Source of the DNA: Phytoamicus setariae
GTDB taxonomy: Bacteria > Pseudomonadota > Alphaproteobacteria > Rhizobiales > Rhizobiaceae
Length of the DNA: 64,000 nucleotides
Reading direction: 5' to 3'
Assembly (NCBI RefSeq): GCF_016722925.1
Contig: NZ_JAEQNC010000009.1
Span: 124,001-188,000 of the forward strand
Part shown: positions 16,188-25,065 of the stretch, piece after piece
Layout: each line of letters begins with the position of its first letter
Position numbering within the stretch: the stretch's first letter is position 1
Position numbers and translations under genes: made by a program
Notes under the pieces: generated by a model
What the model was told of the DNA's origin: nothing
The model's input: only the letters and a program-made list of their open reading frames with translations
Database searches by the model: none

Positions 16188-17708
16188 ATGAAGATTTTAA
16201 GGTTGATTGCGACGAGTCTAGCAGTTGGCGTTGCCGCGTTCGCGGTGCTGCCGGCTACCGCTGCCGAGGTTATCCGGATCGTTTCACCTTTTCCGACGAC
16301 AACGCTCGACCCGATGCGCTCCGCCGGAGCGGGAAACATCGAGACCTATGGCCAGCTTTATGCCCGTCTCTTGCAGCGAAACCCAACCACCGGGGCGCTG
16401 GAGCCTGGGCTTGCAGAGAGCTGGGATGTTTCTGCCGATGGACGCACCTACACGTTCCATTTGCGTGACGCGCAATTTTCTGACGGTTCGCCGATAACTG
16501 CCGGCGACGTCGCCTTCAGCCTCGAGCGCATCCGCAGCGACAAGAAGTCGGCCTATCCGGCGCCTTTGGGTGCGGTCGAGGCTGTGTCTGCAGCCGATCC
16601 GAAGACGGTTGTGATCACGTTGAAGTCGGCCTTTGCGCCATTCCTCGGCAATCTCGAAATCTGGAACATGGGCATCGTGTCCAAGGCCGACGTCGAAAAG
16701 CAGGGAGCAGAAAAGGCATTCGCAACCGCCCCGATCACCTCTGGACCCTATACGGTGAAGGAATGGAAGCCCAACGAAAAGCTGGTGCTGCAACCGAATG
16801 CGCACTATTGGCGCAAGGGTTACCCGAAATCGGATGCAACGGTCGAGCTTCGCGAGGTGGCCTCGCCGGAGACCCGTGTCGCCATGCTGAAAGCCGGCGA
16901 GGCTGACGTCATGCGCTCGGTGCAGTGGGCACAGATCGACGATCTAAAGGCGACCGACAGCGTCGATATGCGGCTCGAACCGTCGACCACGATCTACATG
17001 ACCCTGCTTAACAACAAACGCGAACCCTTCTCCAACATGAAGGCCAGGCAGGCCGCGGCCTATGCAATCGACAACAAGGCCATGGCGAAGGCGATTACAC
17101 GGGGCTATGCCCAGCCCGCCAACACGACCCTTCCGGGCAGCATCGATTTCCATGACAAGGACAATCCAGGCATTCCCGTCGATATTGCGAAGGCAAAACA
17201 GTTGCTGGCCGAGTCCGGCATGGAGGGCCGTGAAGTCAAGATCCTTGCGACCTCGGGCGCTACCGAACAGCAAATGGCTCTCCTCCTTCAGGCACAGTGG
17301 CAGGCGATTGGCCTGAAGCCGGTGATCGTGAACGTCGATTCCGGCGCGTGGTGGGATGCGACCGGCAAGGGCGACTACGATGCGGCGGCCAACTGGTGGT
17401 ACAACGAAACGCCTGACCCGGATCTCGCCGTTCGCTGGGCGGTTTGCGGCTCCTGTGGCTCGAATTCCTACAACACCTTCTACAACAATCCCAAGGTGGA
17501 TGAACTGGTGGAGCAGGGAACCAAGGAAGGCGACCCGGTGAAGCGCGCTGAGATCTACAAGGAAATCCAGAGGATCACGACCGAAGAGGTGGCGCAGATT
17601 CCGCTCTACTACGCTCCAAACGCGGTCGCCTACTCCAAGCGCCTTGAGGGGATCAAACTCACCCCGACACTGCAGTGGACGCTCGAAGATACGACCTTCA
17701 CCAAGTAA
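16188..17708 (+). CDS. ABC transporter substrate-binding protein, dipeptide/oligopeptide (family 5)
   Basis: The 506-residue protein has a signal peptide (MKILRLIATSLAVGVAAF, cleaved near ATAAE) and the family 5 solute-binding pattern: YGQLYARLLQRNPTTGALEP, AESWDVSADGRTYTFHLR and TSGPYTVKEW. It binds peptides or peptide-like amides in the periplasm. The ATG at 16188 has GGGAGGAA upstream. It heads an operon with two permeases, a fused double ATPase, a NylA-like amidase, an RpiR regulator and a NylB-like hydrolase, so its ligand may be a non-standard amide oligomer. Confidence 0.88.
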   Translation: MKILRLIATSLAVGVAAFAVLPATAAEVIRIVSPFPTTTLDPMRSAGAGNIETYGQLYARLLQRNPTTGALEPGLAESWDVSADGRTYTFHLRDAQFSDGSPITAGDVAFSLERIRSDKKSAYPAPLGAVEAVSAADPKTVVITLKSAFAPFLGNLEIWNMGIVSKADVEKQGAEKAFATAPITSGPYTVKEWKPNEKLVLQPNAHYWRKGYPKSDATVELREVASPETRVAMLKAGEADVMRSVQWAQIDDLKATDSVDMRLEPSTTIYMTLLNNKREPFSNMKARQAAAYAIDNKAMAKAITRGYAQPANTTLPGSIDFHDKDNPGIPVDIAKAKQLLAESGMEGREVKILATSGATEQQMALLLQAQWQAIGLKPVIVNVDSGAWWDATGKGDYDAAANWWYNETPDPDLAVRWAVCGSCGSNSYNTFYNNPKVDELVEQGTKEGDPVKRAEIYKEIQRITTEEVAQIPLYYAPNAVAYSKRLEGIKLTPTLQWTLEDTTFTK

Positions 17709-17718
17709 GCGGAAACAA

Positions 17719-17755
17719 AACGGCGGTGTGCAGATCCAGAAAGCACACCGCCGTT
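17719..17755. other. intercistronic stem-loop after the peptide-binding-protein gene
   Basis: A perfect 13-bp inverted repeat (17719-17731 with 17743-17755, core CGGCGGTGTGC) encloses an 11-nt loop, starting 10 nt after the stop. No U-run follows and the permease begins 15 nt later. It probably stabilises the binding-protein mRNA and sets unequal expression within the operon. Confidence 0.75.
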
Positions 17756-17770
17756 CCCCCTCATTGGAGA

Positions 17771-18715
17771 ATGAGATTGAACCTCCTGCTACTCATGATG
17801 CGGCGGCTGCTGCAGCTATTCGGCGTGTTGATCGGGATCAGCGCCGTAACATTCCTGCTGTTGCATCTTGCCCCAGGCGATCCGGCGCGCTTGCTCGCTG
17901 GCGACCGGGCGAGCGCTGAGACAATCGCTGCTATCCGCTCGGAATACGGGCTGGATCAGTCCCTCTGGCGGCAATATGCGACCTATTTTTTCAACCTGCT
18001 CAGTGGTGATATCGGGCTGTCATTGCGCTTCCAGCGGCCTGTCAGCGAACTGATCTCGCGGTTCATGTGGCCGACATTGTTTCTCACTGGATACGTAGTG
18101 GTCCTTGCCGTCCCTCCGACCGTGGCGCTTGCCATCGCCAGCGCCCGCAAACCCGGAGGTACGGTTGACCAGGTGGTGCGTGTCATCGGTATCGTCGGCC
18201 TTACCATCCCGGTTTTCTGGCTCGGCATCATGATGTCGCGGTTCTTCGGGGTGGGTCTCGGCTGGTTTCCAGTCTCAGGCTACGGCGATGGATTCACCGA
18301 GCATCTGCATCACCTGTTCCTGCCGGCTCTTTCCACGGCGATTTGGCTAGTTCCGGTGCTAATTCAAAGTCTTCGCGCCGCCCTGATCGAAAAGGCGACC
18401 GCCGATTTCGTCACCACCGCCCGCGCGCAAGGAGCAAGTGAACGGGAGATATTCTGGAACACGATCCTGCCGAACTCCGTTCTGCCGACATTGAACCTGC
18501 TCGGGGTCATGATCGCCTTCATGATCGGCGGGGCAATCATCGTCGAGACCGTTTATGCGATCCCCGGCCTTGGTTCGCTGATGGTCAGCGCGCTTCTCGG
18601 CCGGGACTACTATGTCGTCCAAGGGCTAACTCTAGTCTTTGCCTGTTCGACGGTTCTGGTCACGTTGGCAGTCGACCTGATGTCGGCCGTCATCGATCCG
18701 CGCATAAGACTGTGA
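17771..18715 (+). CDS. peptide-type ABC permease (DppB-like)
   Basis: The 314-residue permease has the typical N-terminus MMRRLLQLFGVLIGISAVTF with LLHLAPGDPAR, six predicted membrane helices, and the EAA-type loop RAQGASEREIFWNTILPN. The ATG at 17771 is used; another ATG pair lies at 17795. It pairs with the DppC-like permease 11 nt downstream. Confidence 0.87.
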   Translation: MRLNLLLLMMRRLLQLFGVLIGISAVTFLLLHLAPGDPARLLAGDRASAETIAAIRSEYGLDQSLWRQYATYFFNLLSGDIGLSLRFQRPVSELISRFMWPTLFLTGYVVVLAVPPTVALAIASARKPGGTVDQVVRVIGIVGLTIPVFWLGIMMSRFFGVGLGWFPVSGYGDGFTEHLHHLFLPALSTAIWLVPVLIQSLRAALIEKATADFVTTARAQGASEREIFWNTILPNSVLPTLNLLGVMIAFMIGGAIIVETVYAIPGLGSLMVSALLGRDYYVVQGLTLVFACSTVLVTLAVDLMSAVIDPRIRL

Positions 18716-18726
18716 GGAAAACCACC

Positions 18727-19578
18727 ATGTCATACGTTTCCACGTCAACCGCAGCAACTCGGCGCGCCATCCATCTGAGCCCGACGATGATGATCGCGAT
18801 TGCGATACTCGGTGGATGGCTCCTTGTTGCGCTGGCGGCGCCCTTGATCGCCCCCTACGATCCCGACGCGATCGATTTTGGCAGCATGCTGGCAGCACCG
18901 AGTACAGCACATTGGTTCGGCACCGATCAAGTCGGGCGCGATGTCTTTTCAAGGGTCATATACGCCGCTCGCGTCGATCTCTTCCTTTGTGTAATCGGCG
19001 TTCTGCCGCCGCTTCTTATCGGTACGTTTGTCGGATTGTTGAGCGGCTATTTCGGCGGCCTGATCGATAGCCTTTTCATGCGGCTATATGATTTGACCGT
19101 GGCCTTCCCATTCTTCGTACTTGTTCTCGCAATCGTCGGCGTTCTTGGGCCTGGCCTGATAAACTTCGTGATAGCCCTCACCCTTGTCGGTTGGGTCAGT
19201 TATGCGCGTCTGGTCCGGGCGGAAGTTCTGACCGTTCGCCAGAGCGAATACATACGGGCGACGGAGTGCCTCGGCTACCCAAAGCGAGCGATCCTCTTTC
19301 GCCATGTGCTGCCGAACGCCTTCGGGCCGATTATCGCCTACGCTGTCAGCGACGCGGTGCTCGTGATGCTCGCCGGTGCGAGTTTCGGATTTCTCGGCAT
19401 GGGTGCCCAGCCGCCACTTGCCGAATGGGGAGTGATCATCGCGGACGGGCAAGCTTTTGTGCAGCAGGCCTGGTGGATCTGCCTGTTTCCGGGCCTGGCC
19501 GCCATTTCACTTGGGCTTGGCTTTGCCTTCCTCGGAGATGGCTTGGGGCAAATGCAACGCCGTGAGGTAGCCATATGA
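18727..19578 (+). CDS. peptide-type ABC permease (DppC-like)
   Basis: The 283-residue DppC-like permease has HWFGTDQVGRDVFSRVIYAA, the hallmark of the family, and the ATPase-contacting loop RATECLGYPKRAILFRHVLPN. I chose the ATG at 18727 because GAGGAAAA precedes it. It overlaps the double-ATPase gene by 4 nt. It forms the inner-membrane channel with the preceding permease. Confidence 0.88.
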   Translation: MSYVSTSTAATRRAIHLSPTMMIAIAILGGWLLVALAAPLIAPYDPDAIDFGSMLAAPSTAHWFGTDQVGRDVFSRVIYAARVDLFLCVIGVLPPLLIGTFVGLLSGYFGGLIDSLFMRLYDLTVAFPFFVLVLAIVGVLGPGLINFVIALTLVGWVSYARLVRAEVLTVRQSEYIRATECLGYPKRAILFRHVLPNAFGPIIAYAVSDAVLVMLAGASFGFLGMGAQPPLAEWGVIIADGQAFVQQAWWICLFPGLAAISLGLGFAFLGDGLGQMQRREVAI

Positions 19579-21239
19579 ACATGACGAACAACGCGCCACC
19601 TCTCCTGCAAGTAGAAAACCTCACTGTCGCTTTCGGGTCGCTTGCCGCCGTGAAAGGGGTTTCGTTCGACGTAAGGGCCGGGGAAATTCTCGGTATTGTC
19701 GGGGAAAGCGGTTCCGGAAAGTCGATCACCTGTCGCGCCCTGATGGGTCTTCTGCCCGGATCTGCAACAGCGGAGGGACGGGTAAAGTTCCAGGGCGGCG
19801 AGCTACTTGGCCTGGCGGAGGAACAGTTGTGCTCCATTCGCGGCCGCGAGCTCGGAATGATCTTCCAGAATCCCGCTTCCCATCTCGACCCATTGCGCCG
19901 CATAGGAAAACAGATCGCTGCCCCCATGGTTCGCCATCTGGGGCTTTCCAAGCGCGAAGCTATGCACCGGGCAATCGGTCTGCTCGAGGATGTGGGCATC
20001 CCGGATCCCGAAAAGCGTGCCCGGTCCTATCCGCACGAATTCTCCGGTGGAATGAAGCAGCGGGCGATGATCGCGGCCGCAATCGGATGCGGCCCGAAAT
20101 TGCTTATTGCCGACGAACCGACCACGGCCCTCGATGTCACCGTTCAGGCACGCATCCTCAAGCTTTTGAAGGATCTGAACCGGGAACGTGGGTTGGCGAT
20201 TATCCTGATTTCCCACGATCTCGCCGCAGTTTCGAAAATCTGCTCGCGTGTCGTGGTGATGCGCCATGGCGAGATTGTCGAACAGGGCCCGACTGAGGAG
20301 ATCATCAATCGGCCGACGCACGCCTATACCCAGCTTTTGATCGCTTCCCAACCTGGGCGTTGGAGAAGTTCCGTTGACAAGGCCGCCATTTCGGAGGCAG
20401 CCGCGCCGTTGCTTAGTGTCGAAAAGCTCTCAGTATCCTTCTCTGCCGCGCGCGGCCTTCTTGGGCCCCCTGCGGCCAAGGGTGCATCTTCGTTCTTGGC
20501 CTTGGATGGGATTGATCTGCAGATTACCGCTGGCGAAACGATCGGTATCGTCGGAGAAAGCGGATCAGGAAAAAGTACGCTGGCTCGGGCGATCGTGCTG
20601 CAAAACAGACCGAGTGCTGGCGTCATCCGTGTCGAAGGACAGGACGTTCATGCACTAAAAGGCAACGATCTGCTTCGCTTCAGGCAGCGGGTTCAGATGG
20701 TTTTTCAGAACCCTTACGACTCGCTCAATCCACGGATGACCGTTTGCGAAGCGGTCGCCGAACCACTCTGGAGGCATGGTCTTGCAGATCGTCGTTCCGC
20801 GCTTGTTCGCGCAAATGAACTGCTGGACATGGTCGAGCTGCCAAGCGCGCTGCGAGGGCGCAAGCCGCGCCAGCTCTCAGGTGGCCAATGCCAGCGTGTT
20901 GGTCTTGCAAGAGCGCTTGCCTTGCAGCCACGTTTGCTGATCGCTGACGAAATCACCTCAGCACTGGACGTGACCACACAAGCCCAAATTCTTGAACTCC
21001 TGGGCCGCCTGCAACGCGAGCAGAAGCTGACGCTTCTCTACATTTCCCATGACCTTGCGGTCGTCAACAACATCTGCCAGCGAGTCTATGTCTTCAAAGG
21101 AGGCCGGATTGTCGAAAACGGGCCGACACAGCAGGTTCTAAACCGGCCGCAAGATCCCTATACGCGCGAACTCGTGGGTTCGGTGACGCACATTTCTTCC
21201 AATAGCCATGCACGACAAGGAATAGGCCATGCACCTTGA
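19575..21239 (+). CDS. fused peptide ABC ATPase (DppD-DppF in one chain)
   Basis: The 554-residue protein holds two complete ATPase domains. Domain 1 (about 10-260) has GESGSGKSIT, FSGGMKQRAM and LLIADEPTTALD. Domain 2 (about 280-540) has GESGSGKSTL, LSGGQCQRVGLARAL and LLIADEITSALD. It is the GsiA/DdpDF-like arrangement that energises the two permeases upstream. It overlaps the preceding gene by 4 nt and the amidase gene by 11 nt. Confidence 0.88.
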   Translation: MNMTNNAPPLLQVENLTVAFGSLAAVKGVSFDVRAGEILGIVGESGSGKSITCRALMGLLPGSATAEGRVKFQGGELLGLAEEQLCSIRGRELGMIFQNPASHLDPLRRIGKQIAAPMVRHLGLSKREAMHRAIGLLEDVGIPDPEKRARSYPHEFSGGMKQRAMIAAAIGCGPKLLIADEPTTALDVTVQARILKLLKDLNRERGLAIILISHDLAAVSKICSRVVVMRHGEIVEQGPTEEIINRPTHAYTQLLIASQPGRWRSSVDKAAISEAAAPLLSVEKLSVSFSAARGLLGPPAAKGASSFLALDGIDLQITAGETIGIVGESGSGKSTLARAIVLQNRPSAGVIRVEGQDVHALKGNDLLRFRQRVQMVFQNPYDSLNPRMTVCEAVAEPLWRHGLADRRSALVRANELLDMVELPSALRGRKPRQLSGGQCQRVGLARALALQPRLLIADEITSALDVTTQAQILELLGRLQREQKLTLLYISHDLAVVNNICQRVYVFKGGRIVENGPTQQVLNRPQDPYTRELVGSVTHISSNSHARQGIGHAP

Positions 21240-22704
21240 TGAATATGTTACCTATGACGGAGTTGGCCTGGCTCAATTGTTGGCAAAAGGCGACGTCACG
21301 CCGAGAGAGCTTGGCGTCTGTGTCGCGGGGGCGGTTTCAGCCGTCAACCCGACGATAAACGCCGTTGTTGAGCTCTATGGAGACGCAATCGACAGTCTTC
21401 CTGAAACACCCCGGGCCGGGCCCTTTTGCGGCATTCCGACATTGACGAAGGATTTCCCTATTGAAGCCGGCCGCCCTGCCGAATTCGGCAGCCGGCTTGC
21501 AAAGGGAAACCGTGCCGCCCACGATGCTGTGTATTGGCAACGCCTGCGGGACGGCGGAATTGTTAATGTCGGCCGCACCACGAGCTCGGAGTTCGGTGTG
21601 CCTGCCACCACAGAAACTTTGCTCTATGGTGCGACACGCAATCCATGGGATCCCACGCGTGGCGTTGCCGGGTCGAGTGGCGGCGCTGCGGCGGCAGTTG
21701 CCGCCGGTATTGTCCCCTTCGCGCAGGGAAGCGATGGTGGTGGATCGATCCGCAACCCGGCCGCCTTCTGCGGTCTCATCGGTCTGAAGCCCTCACGCGG
21801 GCGCGTGACAGGCTCGCCGCGCGCCAATGCGCCGCTGCTTGGCCTTTCATCGGCATTCATGCTGACGCGATCGGTGCGCGACACTGCCCTTCTGCTGGAT
21901 CTGTGCCATGGCCCCGATGCTGGCGATGGGTATGAGATCGTCCAGCCAACGGAAACCTACAGCAACGCCATGAAACACGCACCGAAGGGCCAGCGCATCG
22001 CGCTTTGCACGGCGTCCTGGTCAGGGAGCCGAGTCGCGCCGGAAATTGCTGCCGCGGTGAGAGCCACCGGCGCCAGGCTGGAATCCCTCGGCCACCATGT
22101 CGAAGAAGCCGTGCCGCAATTTGACTATGCAGAATTTCTCTGGGCGCAAAAGACGATCTGGGCCGCAGATAGCGCCGCCGGTATGCCAGCGATGGCTGCG
22201 CATATGAGGCGAGAAATCAATGCGGACACCTTGGGAGCGAGCGTGCTCGCCCTTTATAGGTACGGCCTCACGGTAACCGGCGCCGATCTGGTCAACGCTT
22301 TTGCGATCTATGATCGGGTGACGCGGCAGTTGGGCAGGTTCCTCGGCAACTATGACCTGCTGTTGACCCCGACGAGCGCGATCCTTCCCGAGCCGACCGG
22401 CACCTATGATCCGGCCCGACCGGGCATCGATGCCGATGGTGTTTTCGCCGATCTCGAACCGAAGGAGACGTTTACAGCACTTTTCAATGCCACCGGACAA
22501 CCGGCCATTTCACTACCGATCAGTCAATCGGTAGCCGGCTTGCCGATTGGTGGTCAGTTGATCGCCCGGTATGGTCGCGAAGATTTGCTGCTTGCAGTTG
22601 CCAGGCAACTTGAGGAAATTCTAGAGCAAGGTCAGGGCATCTGGGGACAGGGAGTGCCTGCCGTGCATGCAGGTAAGGTCCAGGAGCAATCAACGTGGCA
22701 ATGA
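21229..22704 (+). CDS. amidase-signature hydrolase, NylA (6-aminohexanoate-cyclic-dimer hydrolase)-like
   Basis: The 491-residue protein belongs to the amidase-signature family: Lys74 in TLTKDF, cis-Ser about 150 in AGSSGG and the nucleophile Ser173 in GGGSIRNPA. NylA, from memory, has Lys72, Ser150 and Ser174 in 493 residues, an almost exact match in spacing. The C-terminal GQPAISLPI and AYGREDLLL-type segments (here ARYGREDLLLAVARQLE) also recall NylA. It would open a cyclic or linear amide. The NylB-like hydrolase two genes downstream and the peptide-type transporter upstream support an amide-oligomer role. The true substrate is unknown; general amidases share the same triad. Confidence 0.75.
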   Translation: MHLDEYVTYDGVGLAQLLAKGDVTPRELGVCVAGAVSAVNPTINAVVELYGDAIDSLPETPRAGPFCGIPTLTKDFPIEAGRPAEFGSRLAKGNRAAHDAVYWQRLRDGGIVNVGRTTSSEFGVPATTETLLYGATRNPWDPTRGVAGSSGGAAAAVAAGIVPFAQGSDGGGSIRNPAAFCGLIGLKPSRGRVTGSPRANAPLLGLSSAFMLTRSVRDTALLLDLCHGPDAGDGYEIVQPTETYSNAMKHAPKGQRIALCTASWSGSRVAPEIAAAVRATGARLESLGHHVEEAVPQFDYAEFLWAQKTIWAADSAAGMPAMAAHMRREINADTLGASVLALYRYGLTVTGADLVNAFAIYDRVTRQLGRFLGNYDLLLTPTSAILPEPTGTYDPARPGIDADGVFADLEPKETFTALFNATGQPAISLPISQSVAGLPIGGQLIARYGREDLLLAVARQLEEILEQGQGIWGQGVPAVHAGKVQEQSTWQ

Positions 22705-23624
22705 CGAATGGTGATAAGCCGACTGACGGCCAAGAGCTGAGCGGAGACAAAATCGATCTCGAGGCGATATTGCGCGCTCGCATGAACGAATTGTCGCCGT
22801 CGGAGCAGAGCCTTTGCGCCTACATGATCGACAACATCCAGATTCTGCCTTTCGAAACCGGAAGCAGTATCGCGCGCGCCGTCGGCGTCAGCGAGATGAC
22901 CGTGACCCGATTTGTGCGCGGCCTTGGCTTCGAGAGCCTTCGTGATCTGAAGAACCGGATGCGTGATTCAGTCGCCGAGAAGGACGGAGAAATAGACGAC
23001 TACATGGCGCGCTTCCAAGTGCGCAACAGTCGTCAGCAGGAACTGCAGGAAAGCCTGCGGCTGGAGCTGGATGCGATCGTGAAGACCTATGCGCTCGCCA
23101 CCACAGATCTCTGGGACGAGGCAGCCACGGCACTCGCCAAGACGCGAACCATTTACGTGGTGGGGTTCCAGGCTTCCAAAGGGTTGGCAATGGATTTCGC
23201 CAGCCGTTTGCTTTGGGCGCGCCCCAACGTCATCTTCGTGGAAAATGCGACCGGGACTTTTGGCGAGATTATCGCAGCCGACACCAAGCAGAGCCTTGTC
23301 GTGTTGGTGGATACCGCCGCCTACGCGACACGCGGCGTGAAACTGGCAGAAAAGCTCAAGGCTTTGGAAATGCCGCTGATTATCGTGACCGACAAGTACA
23401 GTCATTGGGGCTTCACCTATACGCCACTCGTCTTCGAGGGCCACACGCATGTGAAAACATTCTGGGATTCGACGGCCAGCCTCGGCGTCATCCTCAACCT
23501 GATGATCGACTCGGTCGCCATAAAGCTCGGGCCAAAGGCCAAGCGCAATTTTGCGACGATGAGCGAGCTTGGGACCCTCTTCGGCGAGTTCGTCGGTGGA
23601 AGCTACCTGCGGCGCAAGGATTGA
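22695..23624 (+). CDS. RpiR/MurR-family transcriptional regulator
   Basis: The 309-residue protein has an N-terminal RpiR helix-turn-helix (about 25-100, with GVSEMTVTRFVRGLGF) and a C-terminal SIS sugar-phosphate-type binding domain (VVGFQASKGLAMDFASRL and later TDKYSHWG). GTG at 22695 is chosen since AGGAG lies 8 nt upstream; an ATG at 22701 is possible. It overlaps the amidase gene by 10 nt and is followed by the NylB-like gene, so it probably regulates this operon. SIS domains usually sense phosphosugars, which is unusual for amide catabolism. Confidence 0.85.
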   Translation: MAMTNGDKPTDGQELSGDKIDLEAILRARMNELSPSEQSLCAYMIDNIQILPFETGSSIARAVGVSEMTVTRFVRGLGFESLRDLKNRMRDSVAEKDGEIDDYMARFQVRNSRQQELQESLRLELDAIVKTYALATTDLWDEAATALAKTRTIYVVGFQASKGLAMDFASRLLWARPNVIFVENATGTFGEIIAADTKQSLVVLVDTAAYATRGVKLAEKLKALEMPLIIVTDKYSHWGFTYTPLVFEGHTHVKTFWDSTASLGVILNLMIDSVAIKLGPKAKRNFATMSELGTLFGEFVGGSYLRRKD

Positions 23625-23654
23625 CGCGACCCAATATAATGAAAGCACTATAAT

Positions 23655-24848
23655 ATGAAGTTTGATGGTGATTTGGCATTCCGTGATCCGAATGCTCCGG
23701 GCGCCCCCCTCATTCCACGGGAAGATTGGGATCGCGCGCCCTGGAACCGCTGGTCCTTTCAGAATGTACGCGACATCCTTCCCACGACCCAGGTCTGGCG
23801 TGGCCCGGGTCCGGCAAGCCCGCTGCCGACAGCGCTTCAGGACGTCGACAGCATCGCGTTTGACATCGACGGTCGAACGGAGACCATCTCGGGATTCCTG
23901 CAGACGAACTATGCCGACGGCTTCCTCGTCTTGCATCGCGGCAAGGTGGTTGCCGAGCGATACCTCAATGGAATGGCCGCCAGAACCCCGCATTTATCGC
24001 AATCTGTGGCAAAGTCCGTTGTCGGCACTGTCGCCGGGATCCTTATCGGACGTGGTCAGGTCGATCCGGGCGCTCCGATTACCCAGTATCTACCGGAACT
24101 GGAGACCTCAGCCTATCGCGGCGCAACGGTGCAGCACGTGTTAGACATGACCAGTGGCGTGCTGTTTGATGAAACCTACGTCGCGCTCGATTCCCACATG
24201 GCGCAGCTGGACGTTGCCAGCGGCTGGAAAAAAGGTCGCCAACCGGCCTGGCCCAAAACGGTATGGGAATTGATTCTGACGCTCAAGCAGGCCGAATGCG
24301 CACATGGCGCTTCGTTCCGCTATCGCTCGATCGAGACCGATGTCCTGGCCTTTGTATTGCAGCGTGCCAGCGGGATGTCACTTGCCGACCTGGTGAGCCA
24401 TGAGCTTTGGGCTCCGATTGGCGCGGAGGAGGATGCCTATTTTACCGTCGATCCCGCAGGTTACGCCCTGGGAGACGGTGGCTTCAATGCGACCTTGCGC
24501 GACTACGGGCGCTTTGCACTCATGCATCTCGGACAAGGCGAGATCAATGGGCGGCGCGTGGTGCCAGCCTCCTGGATCGAGAAAATTCGCGATGGCAAGC
24601 CCGAAATGTTTGGAGACATCTACAGGGAGACGCTGCCGCAAGGGGCTTACTCCAATCAGTTCTGGATCGAGGACCCGCACCGTCGGGCCTACATGGCGCG
24701 GGGCGTCTTTGGTCAATTGATCTACATCGATCCAAGTTCTGACTTCGCTGTCGTGATACTATCGAGCTGGCCGGAGTTCCTGAATACGCAACGCACGCGC
24801 ACTGCGCTCACAGCGGTGCATGCCATTCGGACCGCACTGGGTGGGTAA
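23655..24848 (+). CDS. beta-lactamase-fold serine hydrolase, NylB (6-aminohexanoate-dimer hydrolase)-like
   Basis: The 397-residue protein has the class C beta-lactamase/esterase catalytic pattern: S117-V-A-K120 and Tyr223 in FRYRS. NylB, from memory, uses Ser112, Lys115 and Tyr215 in 392 residues. Segments such as NRWSF near residue 31, YADGFLVLHRGKVVAERY near 86 and ITQYLPELE also follow NylB closely. There is no signal peptide, so it should act in the cytoplasm on imported amides. It lies 30 nt after the RpiR gene and ends the operon. It could instead be an esterase or peptidase of the same fold. Confidence 0.75.
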   Translation: MKFDGDLAFRDPNAPGAPLIPREDWDRAPWNRWSFQNVRDILPTTQVWRGPGPASPLPTALQDVDSIAFDIDGRTETISGFLQTNYADGFLVLHRGKVVAERYLNGMAARTPHLSQSVAKSVVGTVAGILIGRGQVDPGAPITQYLPELETSAYRGATVQHVLDMTSGVLFDETYVALDSHMAQLDVASGWKKGRQPAWPKTVWELILTLKQAECAHGASFRYRSIETDVLAFVLQRASGMSLADLVSHELWAPIGAEEDAYFTVDPAGYALGDGGFNATLRDYGRFALMHLGQGEINGRRVVPASWIEKIRDGKPEMFGDIYRETLPQGAYSNQFWIEDPHRRAYMARGVFGQLIYIDPSSDFAVVILSSWPEFLNTQRTRTALTAVHAIRTALGG

Positions 24849-24861
24849 TCGCCGGACGGAC

Positions 24862-24893
24862 CCAAAAAATGCCGCAAGCGAAAGAGCTTGCGG
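24862..24893 (-). terminator. terminator downstream of nadC
   Basis: CCGCAAGC and GCTTGCGG form an 8-bp stem around a 6-nt loop (24872-24893). On the minus strand it is followed by CATTTTTTGG, a good U-run. It lies about 170 nt past the nadC stop and 24 nt past the NylB-like stop, so it may also slow transcripts arriving from the plus strand. Confidence 0.6.
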
Positions 24894-25065
24894 ATATCGC
24901 GAAGGAGGCATCGCGCTTTGCACAGCATGCTGACAGCTGGTGTACCCACGTCCCGCTGACTGTCATTAACCGACAAACAATGTGACAACGCCGGCAATAC
25001 TCCTATGCTGCGCAATACTTTAATTCGTCGCCTTGAGTAGATTCGAACTGGCGGCCGGCCCAATC

